A DNA stretch of 64,000 bases from Pseudonocardia sp. MH-G8 (GTDB taxonomy: Bacteria; Actinomycetota; Actinomycetes; Mycobacteriales; Pseudonocardiaceae), in contig NZ_NKYF01000008.1 of the NCBI RefSeq assembly GCF_002262885.1, positions 62,001-126,000 on the forward strand, read 5' to 3'. How positions within the stretch are numbered: position 1 is the first letter of the stretch; each line of letters begins with the position of its first letter. The notes under the pieces were generated by a model. It ran no database searches and was not told the origin of the DNA. It saw only the letters and a list, made by a program, of their open reading frames with translations. Below, piece after piece: positions 51,580 through 59,001 of the stretch. The translations under genes and the position numbers were made by a program.

Positions 51580-52335
51580 TCAACGGCCGGACCCGCTGAT
51601 CCTCGACTGCAGTTCGGCGAGACGTTCGGCGAACTCGGGCGAGCGCACCGACTCGGCCTGGGCGCGCACCTCCACCTCCACGGCTTCGGCCTGGGTCGCC
51701 ATCCCCGCGGTCAGCCGCAACGTGGCCTTCGTGGTGCGTACGAGGTTGCGCGGCGCGGCCGCGGCCCGGCCGGCGAGCTCGACGGCGGCGGTCACCACGT
51801 CCTCGGTGACGCGGTGCACCAGCCCGATCCGCTCCGCCTCGGCGGCGTCCACGACCTCCCCGAACAGCGTCAGCGCGGCGGCCCCCTGCGCTCCCAGCAC
51901 CCGGTGCGCCATCCAGGTGTAGCCGCCGCCGGGGTGCAGGCCGAGCGGGAGGAACCGGGCGTCGAACCGGGCCCGAGGCCCGGCGAGGCGCAGGTCGCAA
52001 GCGAGCGCGAGGTTCAGGCCTGCGCCGACGGCCGCACCGTTGACGGCCGCGATCGTGGGCAGCGGGAAGTCGGCGACGGCGAGGAACCCGCTGTAGACCG
52101 TGCGCAGCGTCTCCGGGTCGGCCGTGGCGAGCTCGGAGAGGTCGCCGCCCGCGCAGAAGGCGGGGTCCTCGCCGGTGATGACGACCGCGCCCACGGCGTC
52201 GTCGGCCGCCGCGCTGCGCAGAGCGTCGACGAGCTTCGCGGACAGCTCGAGGTTCATCGCGTTGCGCCGCTCGGGGTTCGACAGGGTGAGCACGGCGACG
52301 CGGTCGGTGATCTCGGTGCGGACGTCGGTGACCAT
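51580..52335 (-). CDS. Enoyl-CoA hydratase/isomerase-family (crotonase-fold) protein
   Basis: 251 residues. Crotonase fold with oxyanion-hole segments ITGEDPAFCAGGDLSELA and AAVNGAAVGAGLNLALACDLRLA. The region that usually carries the two catalytic Glu of rat enoyl-CoA hydratase reads RFLPLGLHPGGGY and AALTLFGEVVDA, so neither Glu is at its normal place. It may be an isomerase, a hydrolase or a divergent member rather than a true hydratase. ATG 52335 is called (52344 possible). It is divergent from htpX. Confidence 0.85.
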   Translation of the reverse strand: MVTDVRTEITDRVAVLTLSNPERRNAMNLELSAKLVDALRSAAADDAVGAVVITGEDPAFCAGGDLSELATADPETLRTVYSGFLAVADFPLPTIAAVNGAAVGAGLNLALACDLRLAGPRARFDARFLPLGLHPGGGYTWMAHRVLGAQGAAALTLFGEVVDAAEAERIGLVHRVTEDVVTAAVELAGRAAAAPRNLVRTTKATLRLTAGMATQAEAVEVEVRAQAESVRSPEFAERLAELQSRISGSGR

Positions 52336-52449
52336 GGCAGGCATCCTGCACCGGCCCACGCCCGGCCCGCGCCGCGACCGGCCCGCGCCGCGCCCGGAAC
52401 ACGACAGAGTGGTTGCTCGTTGAAGCGTTCGGGGGAGGAAGGACCCGAC

Positions 52450-53313
52450 GTGCACAAGTCGATGAACGGGCTGAAGACGGCGCTGCTGCTGGGTGGTCTG
52501 AGCGCTCTCGTGCTGCTCGTCGGCTCGCTGTTCGGTCGTGGCGGTCTGGTGATCGCACTGCTGGTGGCGCTGGGCGTCAACGGGTACGCGTACTTCAACT
52601 CCGACAAGCTGGCGCTGCGGGCGATGCACGCCCGTCCCATCACCGAGGCCGAGCATCCCGTGATGTACCGCATCGTGCGCGAGCTCTCCCGGACGGCGCG
52701 CCAGCCGATGCCGCGCCTCTACGTCAGCCCCACCGCGGCGCCCAACGCGTTCGCCACCGGTCGCAGCCCGCGGCACGCGGCGGTCTGCGCCACCACCGGC
52801 CTGCTGCAGATGCTCGACGAGCGGGAGCTGCGCGCGGTGCTCGGCCACGAGCTGTCCCACGTCTACAACCGCGACATCCTGATCTCCTCCGTCGCCGGCG
52901 CCCTCGCGTCGATGGTCAGCTTCCTGGCCAACATCGCGATGTTCGCCGGGCTGTTCGGTGGCGGCGACGAGGAGCGACCCAACCCGCTGGCCATGCTGCT
53001 GATCGCCCTGCTGGGGCCGGTCGCGGCCGGCGTCGTCCAGATGTCGGTGAGCCGGTCGCGGGAGTTCCAGGCCGACGCGAGCGGCGCTGCGCTCACCGGT
53101 GACCCGCTCGCGCTCGCCTCGGCCCTGCGCAAGCTGGAACGCGGCACGCAGCTCGCACCGCTGCCGCCCGACCCGCAGCTCGTGTCGCAGTCGCACTTGA
53201 TGATCGCCAGCCCCTTCCGTGCCGGCGAGCACCTGAGCCGCCTGTTCTCCACGCACCCCCCGTTGGGTGAGCGCATCCGGCGGCTGGAGGAGATGCACCT
53301 GCGCCGGCGGTGA
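52450..53313 (+). CDS. htpX: Membrane metalloprotease HtpX
   Basis: 287 residues of the M48 family. Two N-terminal helices (ALLLGGLSALVLLVGSLFG, GGLVIALLVALGVNGYAYF), the zinc motif HELSH (H133, E134, H137), SVAGALASMVSFLANIAMFAG, and EFQADASGAAL with the third Glu ligand. It degrades misfolded membrane proteins under stress. GGGGGAGGAA upstream of GTG 52450 is a strong ribosome site. Its stop overlaps a possible GTG of the following AraC gene. Confidence 0.93.
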   Translation: MHKSMNGLKTALLLGGLSALVLLVGSLFGRGGLVIALLVALGVNGYAYFNSDKLALRAMHARPITEAEHPVMYRIVRELSRTARQPMPRLYVSPTAAPNAFATGRSPRHAAVCATTGLLQMLDERELRAVLGHELSHVYNRDILISSVAGALASMVSFLANIAMFAGLFGGGDEERPNPLAMLLIALLGPVAAGVVQMSVSRSREFQADASGAALTGDPLALASALRKLERGTQLAPLPPDPQLVSQSHLMIASPFRAGEHLSRLFSTHPPLGERIRRLEEMHLRRR

Positions 53314-53345
53314 AACCGTCGGACCCGCGCGGCATCCTTGGTGGC

Positions 53346-54191
53346 GTGCCGACGGAACCGGGAATCGCCACCACCAGCGAGTACGGCGTGCTCGGCGTGC
53401 GCGCGGCGTTCGGTGAGCCCGTCGAGCGGTTCACGCTCGACCGGTATCCGCCGGCGGCCGAACTCGCCGGCCTCGTGGAGCGCTACTGGGTCGTCTCGTG
53501 GGAGCTGCCGCCCGGGCGCGAGGCCTCGATCACGCTGTTGCCGCACCCCTGCGTCAACGTGGTGCTGGACCGTGGCCGGCTCACCGTGTCCGGGATCGGG
53601 CGCGACCGGTTCACCTACGCCTACCGCGGCGTGGGCGGGGTGTTCGGGATCAAGTTCCGTCCCGGCGGGTTCCTGCCCTTCCTCGGCAGGCCGCTGTCCG
53701 ACATCACCGGCGCCGTGCTGCCCGCCGAGCAGCTGTGGGGCCCGCCCGCCGCGGCGCTCGCCGAGCAGATGACGCCCGCGGGCCTCGACCACCGCGTCGC
53801 GCTCGTCGAGGCGTTCCTGCGGGAGCGGTGGCCGCCGCCCGACCCGCAGGTGGCGTTCGTCCAGCGGATCGTCGCCGCGCTGCTGCACGACCGCACGATC
53901 GCGCGGGTCGAGGACGTCACCGAGATGTTCGGCATCGCGCCGCGCACGCTGCAGCGGCTGTTCCAGCGCTACGTCGGGGTCAGCCCGAAGTGGGTGCTGC
54001 GTCGCTACCGGCTGCACGAGGCAGCCGCCGTGCTCGCCCGCGAGCAGCACCGCCCGTGGGCGGAGGTGGCGGCCGAGCTCGGCTACTTCGACCAGAGCCA
54101 TTTCATCCGCGACTTCACCGCGGCGATCGGCATGACACCCGTCGCCTACGCCCACGCCTGCCGCCGGAGGGAGGCGCCGATCAGCACGTGA
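53346..54191 (+). CDS. AraC-family transcriptional regulator
   Basis: 281 residues from GTG 53346; GTG 53310, overlapping the htpX stop, would add 12. The N-terminal ~150 residues form a beta-rich sensor of the DUF6597 kind (YWVVSWELPPG, TLLPHPCVNVVLD, GIKFRPGGFLPFL). The C-terminal double HTH has VEDVTEMFGIAPRTLQRLF and WAEVAAELGYFDQSHFIRDF. Its target is unknown; it may be expressed with htpX. It is convergent with the beta-lactamase-like gene. Confidence 0.88.
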   Translation: MPTEPGIATTSEYGVLGVRAAFGEPVERFTLDRYPPAAELAGLVERYWVVSWELPPGREASITLLPHPCVNVVLDRGRLTVSGIGRDRFTYAYRGVGGVFGIKFRPGGFLPFLGRPLSDITGAVLPAEQLWGPPAAALAEQMTPAGLDHRVALVEAFLRERWPPPDPQVAFVQRIVAALLHDRTIARVEDVTEMFGIAPRTLQRLFQRYVGVSPKWVLRRYRLHEAAAVLAREQHRPWAEVAAELGYFDQSHFIRDFTAAIGMTPVAYAHACRRREAPIST

Positions 54192-54209
54192 CCGGACCGC
54201 CGACCCGGC

Positions 54210-55106
54210 TCACGTCAGGGTGGCCAGGACGAACGCGGCCGCCTCGGCGATCACCGCCTCGTCGTACTCCGCGTCCGGGAGCGCCTTGCTGGACATGACG
54301 GCGACGACGAGCGGTGCGCGGTCCGGGGGCCACACGACCGCGATGTCGTTGAGCGTGCCGTAGTCGCCCGTGCCGGTCTTGTCGGCCACCGTCCAGCCCT
54401 GCGGAACGGCGGCGCGGATGCGGTCGGCGCCGGTGGTGTTGCGCACCAGCAGATCGCTCAGGTATTCGCGCTTCTCGGCCGGGAGGGTGTCGTCCAGGAC
54501 GATCCGCTGGTAGTCCGTGCCCAACGCCCGCGGAGAGCTCGTGTCGCGGGGATCGCCGGGCGTGGCCTCCACGATGTGGGGCTCCACCCGGTCCATGCGG
54601 GTGACCGTGTCGCCGAGGCCGCGTGTGTATGCGGTGAGCTCGGCCGGACCGCCGAGGTCGCGGAGCAGGAGGTTCCCGGCGGTGCCGTCGCTGTAGCGGA
54701 CCGCTGCGTCGCACAGCTGCCCGATCGTCATCCCCGTGGCCACGTTCTCCCGGGTGACGACCGCGCTCTTCAACAGGTCACCCTCGCCGTAGGTCACCGC
54801 GGTGTCGAGGTGCGAGAGCGGGTTGCGGTGCAGCACGGCGGCCGCGGCGAGCCCCTTGAACGTCGAGCAGAACGCGAAGCGCTCGTCCGCCCGGTGCGCG
54901 ATGGCAGCACCACTGCCGGTGTCGAGGGCGTACACGCCCAGCCGCGCGTCGAACTTCCGCTCCAGCTCGGTGAGGGGCCCGAGATCCGGTGGCGCAGCGG
55001 CGGGCGGGGGCGGCAGGGGAGCCGGGGCCGTGGCGTTCGCGCAACCCGACAGCGGCAGGAGCGCCGCCATACCCAGTAGCGCGCGGCGTCCGATCGTGCG
55101 TCCCAC
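54210..55106 (-). CDS. Class A beta-lactamase-like lipoprotein with altered SDN and Asn170
   Basis: 298 residues. Signal peptide with twin Arg (TIGRRALLGMAALLPLSGC) and lipobox LSGC (Cys22), so a membrane-anchored lipoprotein, possibly Tat-exported. Class A motifs: STFK (Ser81, Lys84), EPHIVEATPGDPRD with the deacylating Glu175, and DKTGTGD. The SDN loop reads SDG (139-141), and the Asn expected four residues after Glu175 is Val. Cys80 sits where Ambler Cys69 would be, but Gly is at 238, so no KPC-like disulfide forms. It may hydrolyse some beta-lactams or be a divergent penicillin-interacting enzyme. Confidence 0.87.
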   Translation of the reverse strand: MGRTIGRRALLGMAALLPLSGCANATAPAPLPPPPAAAPPDLGPLTELERKFDARLGVYALDTGSGAAIAHRADERFAFCSTFKGLAAAAVLHRNPLSHLDTAVTYGEGDLLKSAVVTRENVATGMTIGQLCDAAVRYSDGTAGNLLLRDLGGPAELTAYTRGLGDTVTRMDRVEPHIVEATPGDPRDTSSPRALGTDYQRIVLDDTLPAEKREYLSDLLVRNTTGADRIRAAVPQGWTVADKTGTGDYGTLNDIAVVWPPDRAPLVVAVMSSKALPDAEYDEAVIAEAAAFVLATLT

Positions 55107-55133
55107 CGTGCTCCCCCCGCGGCGTGCCGCCCG

Positions 55134-55841
55134 CTACGGCGCGGGGAGCACGCAGAACTCGTTGCCGGAAGGATCCACGAACTGGAGCCAGGGGTACTCG
55201 CCGGGCTCGCTGATCCTGCGCGCGCCCAGCGCGACGAGACGCTCGGTGGGGTCGCCCTCGCCGGCTTCGCGGCGCACGTCGAGGTGCAGCCCGTTCTTCC
55301 CCAACTTCGGCTCGGGCTCGGGGCACAGTTCGAGCAACGGCCCGGCCCCGGACGGGTGCCGCAGCGTCGCCGCTCCGGGCATCCCGCGTCCCGGCACCCA
55401 GCCGGTGATCTCGGCCCAGAAGCGCGCGTCCCGGCCGGGATCCGCGCTGTCCAGGGGCAGCGCCGCGATCGGTCCGGTGTCGCGGTAGACCTCGCGCTCC
55501 TCCATCACGCAGAACGCGTTGCCTTCGAGGTCGGCGAGCACCACCCAGGGCACGTCACCCTGGCCGACGTCGGCGTACGCGGCGCCCAGGCCCAGCAGGC
55601 GCTCGACCACCTCGCGCTGGTCCGCACCGCCTCGCAGGTCGGGATGCAGGCGTGCCGGCGACGAGGACGGGTCGGCGACCCGCTGGAAGCACAGGTCGAG
55701 GAAGGCGTCGCCGGAGAGCGTCAACCGCGCCTCGAAGCCGTCGTTCTCGTCGGTGATCGGCCGGGCGTCGAGCGCACCGGCCCAGAACCGGCCGAGCGAA
55801 CGAGGGTCACGGGCGTCCCACACGATGTTCTCCAGCCGCAC
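55134..55841 (-). CDS. Double VOC (glyoxalase-like) domain protein
   Basis: 235 residues with two similar halves. Each is a VOC module of the Glyoxalase_6 type ending in a conserved strand: WVVLADLEGNAFCVMEE (~residue 110) and WLQFVDPSGNEFCVLPAP (C-terminus). The starts are VRLENIVWDARDPRSLGRFW and PLDSADPGRDARFWAEITGW. Such proteins can be enzymes or binding/resistance proteins; nothing decides here. GTG 55841 gives the conserved first strand. Its upstream region contains palindromic repeat copy 2. Confidence 0.82.
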   Translation of the reverse strand: MRLENIVWDARDPRSLGRFWAGALDARPITDENDGFEARLTLSGDAFLDLCFQRVADPSSSPARLHPDLRGGADQREVVERLLGLGAAYADVGQGDVPWVVLADLEGNAFCVMEEREVYRDTGPIAALPLDSADPGRDARFWAEITGWVPGRGMPGAATLRHPSGAGPLLELCPEPEPKLGKNGLHLDVRREAGEGDPTERLVALGARRISEPGEYPWLQFVDPSGNEFCVLPAP

Positions 55842-55933
55842 GGGAACACCTTGGGGCGCCCGGTTCGTCCGTGCAACCCTCGCGCGGAGGCACACGCTCG
55901 CCGCGCGGCGTTGTGCGTGGGAATGGCCGCCGG

Positions 55934-55980
55934 ACGAACGGCACTTTCGTCGACTAGGTAGCGACGAAAGTGCCGTTCGT
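55934..55980. repeat. Intergenic palindromic element, copy 2 (perfect 19-bp stem)
   Basis: ACGAACGGCACTTTCGTCG (55934-55952) pairs perfectly with 55962-55980 around actaggtag. The loop and arms closely match copy 1 at 8498-8546. Unlike copy 1 it lies between divergent genes (VOC protein and methionine aminopeptidase), where a terminator is not expected. Confidence 0.85.
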
Positions 55981-56038
55981 TGCCCTGCGCCACCACGCGG
56001 ACCGCGTCCGGTCGGCGTGACAGCGTCCGTGCTACGTT

Positions 56039-56054
56039 CGGTATAACTATACCG
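56039..56054. promoter_or_regulatory. Perfect 16-bp palindrome upstream of methionine aminopeptidase
   Basis: CGGTATAACTATACCG has 7-bp perfect arms around AC. It is 22 bases upstream of the map-like GTG and is unusually AT-rich for this genome. It contains TATAAC and TATACC, so it may overlap the -10 box and act as an operator. Confidence 0.65.
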
Positions 56055-56076
56055 CTTCTGGTGACGTGAGGTACTC

Positions 56077-56880
56077 GTGATCGAACTGAAGACGCGTGCG
56101 GAGATCGAGCGCATGCACGTGACCGGGCGCTTCGTCGCCGAGGTGCTCTCCGAGGTCAGCCGGCTCGCTGACGTGGGCGTCAATCTCCTCGACCTGGAGC
56201 ACCACGTGCGCGGCATGATCGAACGGCGCGGGGCGCAGTCGTGCTACTGGGACTACGCGCCGTCCTTCGGGAAGGGCCCGTTCCGCAACGTCATCTGCCT
56301 GGCGGTGAACGACGCCGTCCTGCACGGTTTGCCCCACGACTACACGCTGCGCGACGGCGACGTGCTCACCGCGGACCTCGCCGTCAGCATCGACGGCTGG
56401 GTGGCCGACTCGGCGCACACGGTGGTCGTCGGCACTGCTGCCGAGGAGGACCTGCGGATCGTCCGCGCCACCGAGGAGGCGCTGGAGGCGGCGATCCAGG
56501 TGGCGCAGCCGGGCAGCCGCCTGGGTGACATCTCGGCGGCGATCTGGGCGGTGGCCCGCGACCACGGCTACCCGGTCAACAACGAGTTCGGCGGCCACGG
56601 CCTCGGGCGCACCATGCACGAGGACCCCCACGTCTCGAACAGGGGCCGGGCAGGCCGCGGACTCACGCTCCGACCGGGCCTGACCCTCGCGCTCGAACCC
56701 TGGTTCGCCCGCACCACCGACCGGATCGTCTACGACGCCGACGGCTGGACGATCCGGTCGGCCGACGGCTCGCGCACGGCCCACTCCGAGCACACGGTGG
56801 CCATCACCGAGGACGGCCCTCTGGTCCTCACGAGGCGTGAATCGGAGCACCCCGGTCCTGCCGCGTTCAGGCGTTGCTGA
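56077..56880 (+). CDS. Type I methionine aminopeptidase
   Basis: 267 residues. All five metal ligands are present: D100, D111, H174, E207 and E238, each exactly three positions beyond the E. coli Map numbers, with the same spacing. NDAVLHGLP holds the substrate-side His. There is no N-terminal SH3-binding or zinc-finger extension, so it is the short bacterial form. It removes the initiator Met from nascent proteins. It lies away from secY/adk, the usual place of the housekeeping map, and has a palindrome over its promoter, so it is probably a regulated extra copy (inference). Confidence 0.9.
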   Translation: MIELKTRAEIERMHVTGRFVAEVLSEVSRLADVGVNLLDLEHHVRGMIERRGAQSCYWDYAPSFGKGPFRNVICLAVNDAVLHGLPHDYTLRDGDVLTADLAVSIDGWVADSAHTVVVGTAAEEDLRIVRATEEALEAAIQVAQPGSRLGDISAAIWAVARDHGYPVNNEFGGHGLGRTMHEDPHVSNRGRAGRGLTLRPGLTLALEPWFARTTDRIVYDADGWTIRSADGSRTAHSEHTVAITEDGPLVLTRRESEHPGPAAFRRC

Positions 56881-56969
56881 TCGTCGAGCTGGAAAGTGCG
56901 GCCTCCGGGGCGGGATGGTTGCTGGACGATCAGCACCCCACGCGCAACACCTGCGACGCCCGTCGACGC

Positions 56970-57461
56970 CTACCGATAATTGGTGAACTGCAGCGCGACG
57001 CCGAAGTCCCTGCCCTTCAGCAGCGCGATCACGGCCTGCAGGTCGTCCTTCTTCTTCCCCGAGACCCGCAGCTGGTCGCCCTGGATCTGCGCCTGGACGC
57101 CCTTGAGCTTCTCGTCCCGGATGGCCTTGCTGATCTCCTTGGCCTTGTCCTGCTCGATGCCCTGCAGGATCTTGCCGCTGACCTTGTAGGTCTTGCCCGA
57201 GACGGCGGGCTCGCCGACCTCGAACGCCTTCAGCGAGATGTTGCGCTTGATCAGCTTCTCCTTGAACACCTCGACCGCGGCCAGTGCCCGCTCCTCGGTC
57301 TCGGACTCGATCGTCACGGCCTCCTCGCCGGCCCAGGCGATCGAAGTGCCGGTGCCGCGGAAGTCGAACCGCTGGGAGAGCTCCTTCGCGGCCTGGTTGA
57401 GGGCGTTGTCGACCTCCTGCCGGTCGACCTTGCTCACCACGTCGAACGACGGGTCTGCCAC
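56970..57461 (-). CDS. YajQ-family nucleotide-binding protein
   Basis: 163 residues: DPSFDVVSKVDRQEVDNALNQ, ERSQRFDFRGTGTSI (here LSQRFDFRGTGTSIAW), VSGKILQGIEQDKAKEISK and VSGKKKDDLQAVIALLKG. The fold is two ferredoxin-like domains. YajQ proteins bind RNA/nucleotides, and one Xanthomonas member binds cyclic di-GMP; the role in actinobacteria is unclear. GTG 57461 follows GAGGAGG. It is divergent from the tRNA-Tyr gene. Confidence 0.9.
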   Translation of the reverse strand: MADPSFDVVSKVDRQEVDNALNQAAKELSQRFDFRGTGTSIAWAGEEAVTIESETEERALAAVEVFKEKLIKRNISLKAFEVGEPAVSGKTYKVSGKILQGIEQDKAKEISKAIRDEKLKGVQAQIQGDQLRVSGKKKDDLQAVIALLKGRDFGVALQFTNYR

Positions 57462-57480
57462 CGTGTGCCTCCTCGTCGAC

Positions 57481-57499
57481 CGGGCCCCCTCGGGGCCCG
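57481..57499. promoter_or_regulatory. Hairpin in the yajQ/tRNA-Tyr divergent region
   Basis: CGGGCCCC (57481-57488) pairs with GGGGCCCG (57492-57499) around CTC. Its role is unknown; it lies in the leader region of the YajQ gene. Confidence 0.4.
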
Positions 57500-57513
57500 C
57501 TCGGTCGCTGTCG

Positions 57514-57519
57514 TATCCT
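57514..57519 (+). promoter_or_regulatory. Candidate -10 box of tRNA-Tyr
   Basis: TATCCT lies 25 bases before the mature 5' end of the tRNA, so the precursor would have a leader of about 18 bases. The -35 region is not clear. Confidence 0.35.
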
Positions 57520-57543
57520 CGTTCCCGCGCCACGGCGCACCCC

Positions 57544-57625
57544 GGCAGGTTGCCCGAGTGGCCAAAGGGAGCGGACTGTAAATCCGTCGGCTTAGCCTAC
57601 GAAGGTTCGAATCCTTCACCTGCCA
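57544..57625 (+). tRNA. tRNA-Tyr (anticodon GTA)
   Basis: The acceptor stem pairs GGCAGGT (57544-57550) with ACCTGCC (57618-57624), with discriminator A at 57625 and no encoded CCA. The anticodon GTA is at 57578-57580. A long variable arm makes it a class II tRNA, as expected for bacterial tRNA-Tyr, and the T arm reads GGTTCGAATCC. Its 3' part is repeated at 62015, marking it as an integration site. Confidence 0.95.
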
Positions 57626-57687
57626 CACCCGGGGTAACGGCCCCTGACCAGCGGAGACGCGGGTCAGGGGTCGTTCTCGTCTGTCCG
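57575..57687 (+). repeat. Left attachment-site repeat (tRNA-Tyr 3' half and downstream DNA)
   Basis: 113 bases starting at the anticodon loop. It is identical to 62015-62105 for the first 91 bases and differs at two of the remaining 22. A direct repeat of a tRNA 3' half is the classic footprint of a tyrosine-recombinase integration. Confidence 0.93.
57636..57675. terminator. Terminator-like hairpin after tRNA-Tyr
   Basis: AACGGCCCCTGACC (57636-57649) pairs with GGTCAGGGGTCGTT (57662-57675) with one mismatch. It likely ends the tRNA transcript. The same structure is repeated at 62076-62115 as part of the duplicated attachment region. Confidence 0.7.
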
Positions 57688-57747
57688 GCCGTGTCCGACG
57701 GTGTCCGGCCCGTCGCGGCTGTCCACGGACCATTCACGGACCGATCT

Positions 57748-58490
57748 TCACGCCCCCGCACGGAGCGCTGCCTCTACCCGACGGCGCACGGCATCGTCCT
57801 GGCCGGCGATGCACTTGGCGTACACGCGTAGCAGGACGTTCACGCTGTGGCCCGCCCACTCCGCGACGCGCGTCGGATCGCCTGTCGCGTTGAGCCACGT
57901 CGACACGGCGGCGTGTCGGAGGTCGTAGGGCCGTCGCGCGAGAGGCGACGTCACCTCCTCTGGGCTCAGTGCCGCTGCCCGTGCCGCTGCCCACACGCGG
58001 CCGTAGAGGCTCTCCGAGAGCGGCCCGCCACGAACACCCGGAAGAGCCGACCGTCAGTCGTCGTGCCGTGCTCCTCGAGGTGTTCGCGGAGGATCGCGGT
58101 CAGCTCCGGCGGTGATGGCACGACCCGCACCTCGTCCGCCCCGCGGTGCTTGAGTTCCCTCGGCTCACGCCTGGTGCCTGAGCGGCTCCACGAGCGGCCG
58201 GCAGAATGCCGGGGAGGCGTCCAAGCTCGACGGCGTACTCGACGGAGTTGAAGAAGACCGCCCGCTTGCGGCTCACTGTGGATGCTGCTGCCGGCTTGCC
58301 GTCCATGCGGAGCGCGAGCGCATCGAGCGCAGGCCGGAGAACCGCCGGATCGGCAAGATGCTCTACAGGGCGGGTGTTCGCCGCGATCCACTGCTCGGCA
58401 CGGGCCAGGTCTGTCGGCGGCGGGCCGGCGGCGCGGCAGCAGGTGTTGAACGACCAGCCGTAAAGCACTGCGCGCAGCGTTCTGGTGCTG
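57748..58490 (-). pseudogene. Decayed tyrosine-recombinase integrase
   Basis: Three pieces of one integrase lie in order in different frames. The N-terminal part (~58490-58190) has LRAVLYGWSFNT and LRMDGKPAAASTVSRKRAV. The middle (~58180-58025) has EPRELKHRGADEVRVVPSPP. The C-terminal part (57996-57748) has RPYDLRHAAVSTWLN, WAGHSVNVLLRVYAKC with catalytic His/Arg and nucleophile Tyr. A one-base shift near 58025 separates the last two. The box I Arg region between the first two is deleted. It lies next to the tRNA-Tyr site, as such integrases usually do. Confidence 0.85.
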
Positions 58491-58523
58491 GGGCGGCTCC
58501 TCTGCGAGAGCAGGAGCGCGGGA

Positions 58524-58998
58524 GTGATAGTGGCGAGCGTGACGACGCCGCCGACACCCGAATCGACCACAGCCGAGCGGGCCTGGTGGCGGTCGCGCCG
58601 GGTTTTGGTGGTCGGTGCAACGGCGGTGATCCTCGGGGCAGTCGCTGTCGGTACTGCATACGGAGCCGGGTCTCGCTCCTCGAAGGACGTGATCAACGGT
58701 TGTGTCAACGACCGGACCGGTGTCCTGCGGGTGATCGATCCGGCCAATAGGGGACGCTGTGACGGACGCCGTGGCTGGACGCACGAGACGGCCATCTCCT
58801 GGAGTCGAAGCGGAGGCGCGGCCGGTCCGCAAGGTCCGGCAGGGCCACCTGGGCCTCGGGGTCCCTCCGGAGGAGCAGCCGGGTCTGGCGGGCCCACGAG
58901 CCTGGAGCAACTCGCAGGGCTGCCGTGCGGGTCCGGGGCGCAGGCCGGGACCGTGAAGATCCGTATCGCACCGCCCGCTGCTGGCTCCGCCATCACGT
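58524..58998 (+). pseudogene. Truncated collagen-like membrane/secreted protein
   Basis: GTG 58524 follows AGGAG and opens a protein with a membrane helix (VLVVGATAVILGAVAVGTAY, ~30-49), a small Cys-containing segment (VINGCVNDRTGVLRVID), a short collagen-like run (GPQGPAGPPGPRGPSG) and TSLEQLAGLPCGSG. Around 58990-59003 the coding sense ends and a different gene's sequence begins in another frame. The open frame continues to 59201 only by chance. The gene has lost its 3' end at a rearrangement junction. Confidence 0.65.
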
Positions 58999-59001
58999 TG
59001 G

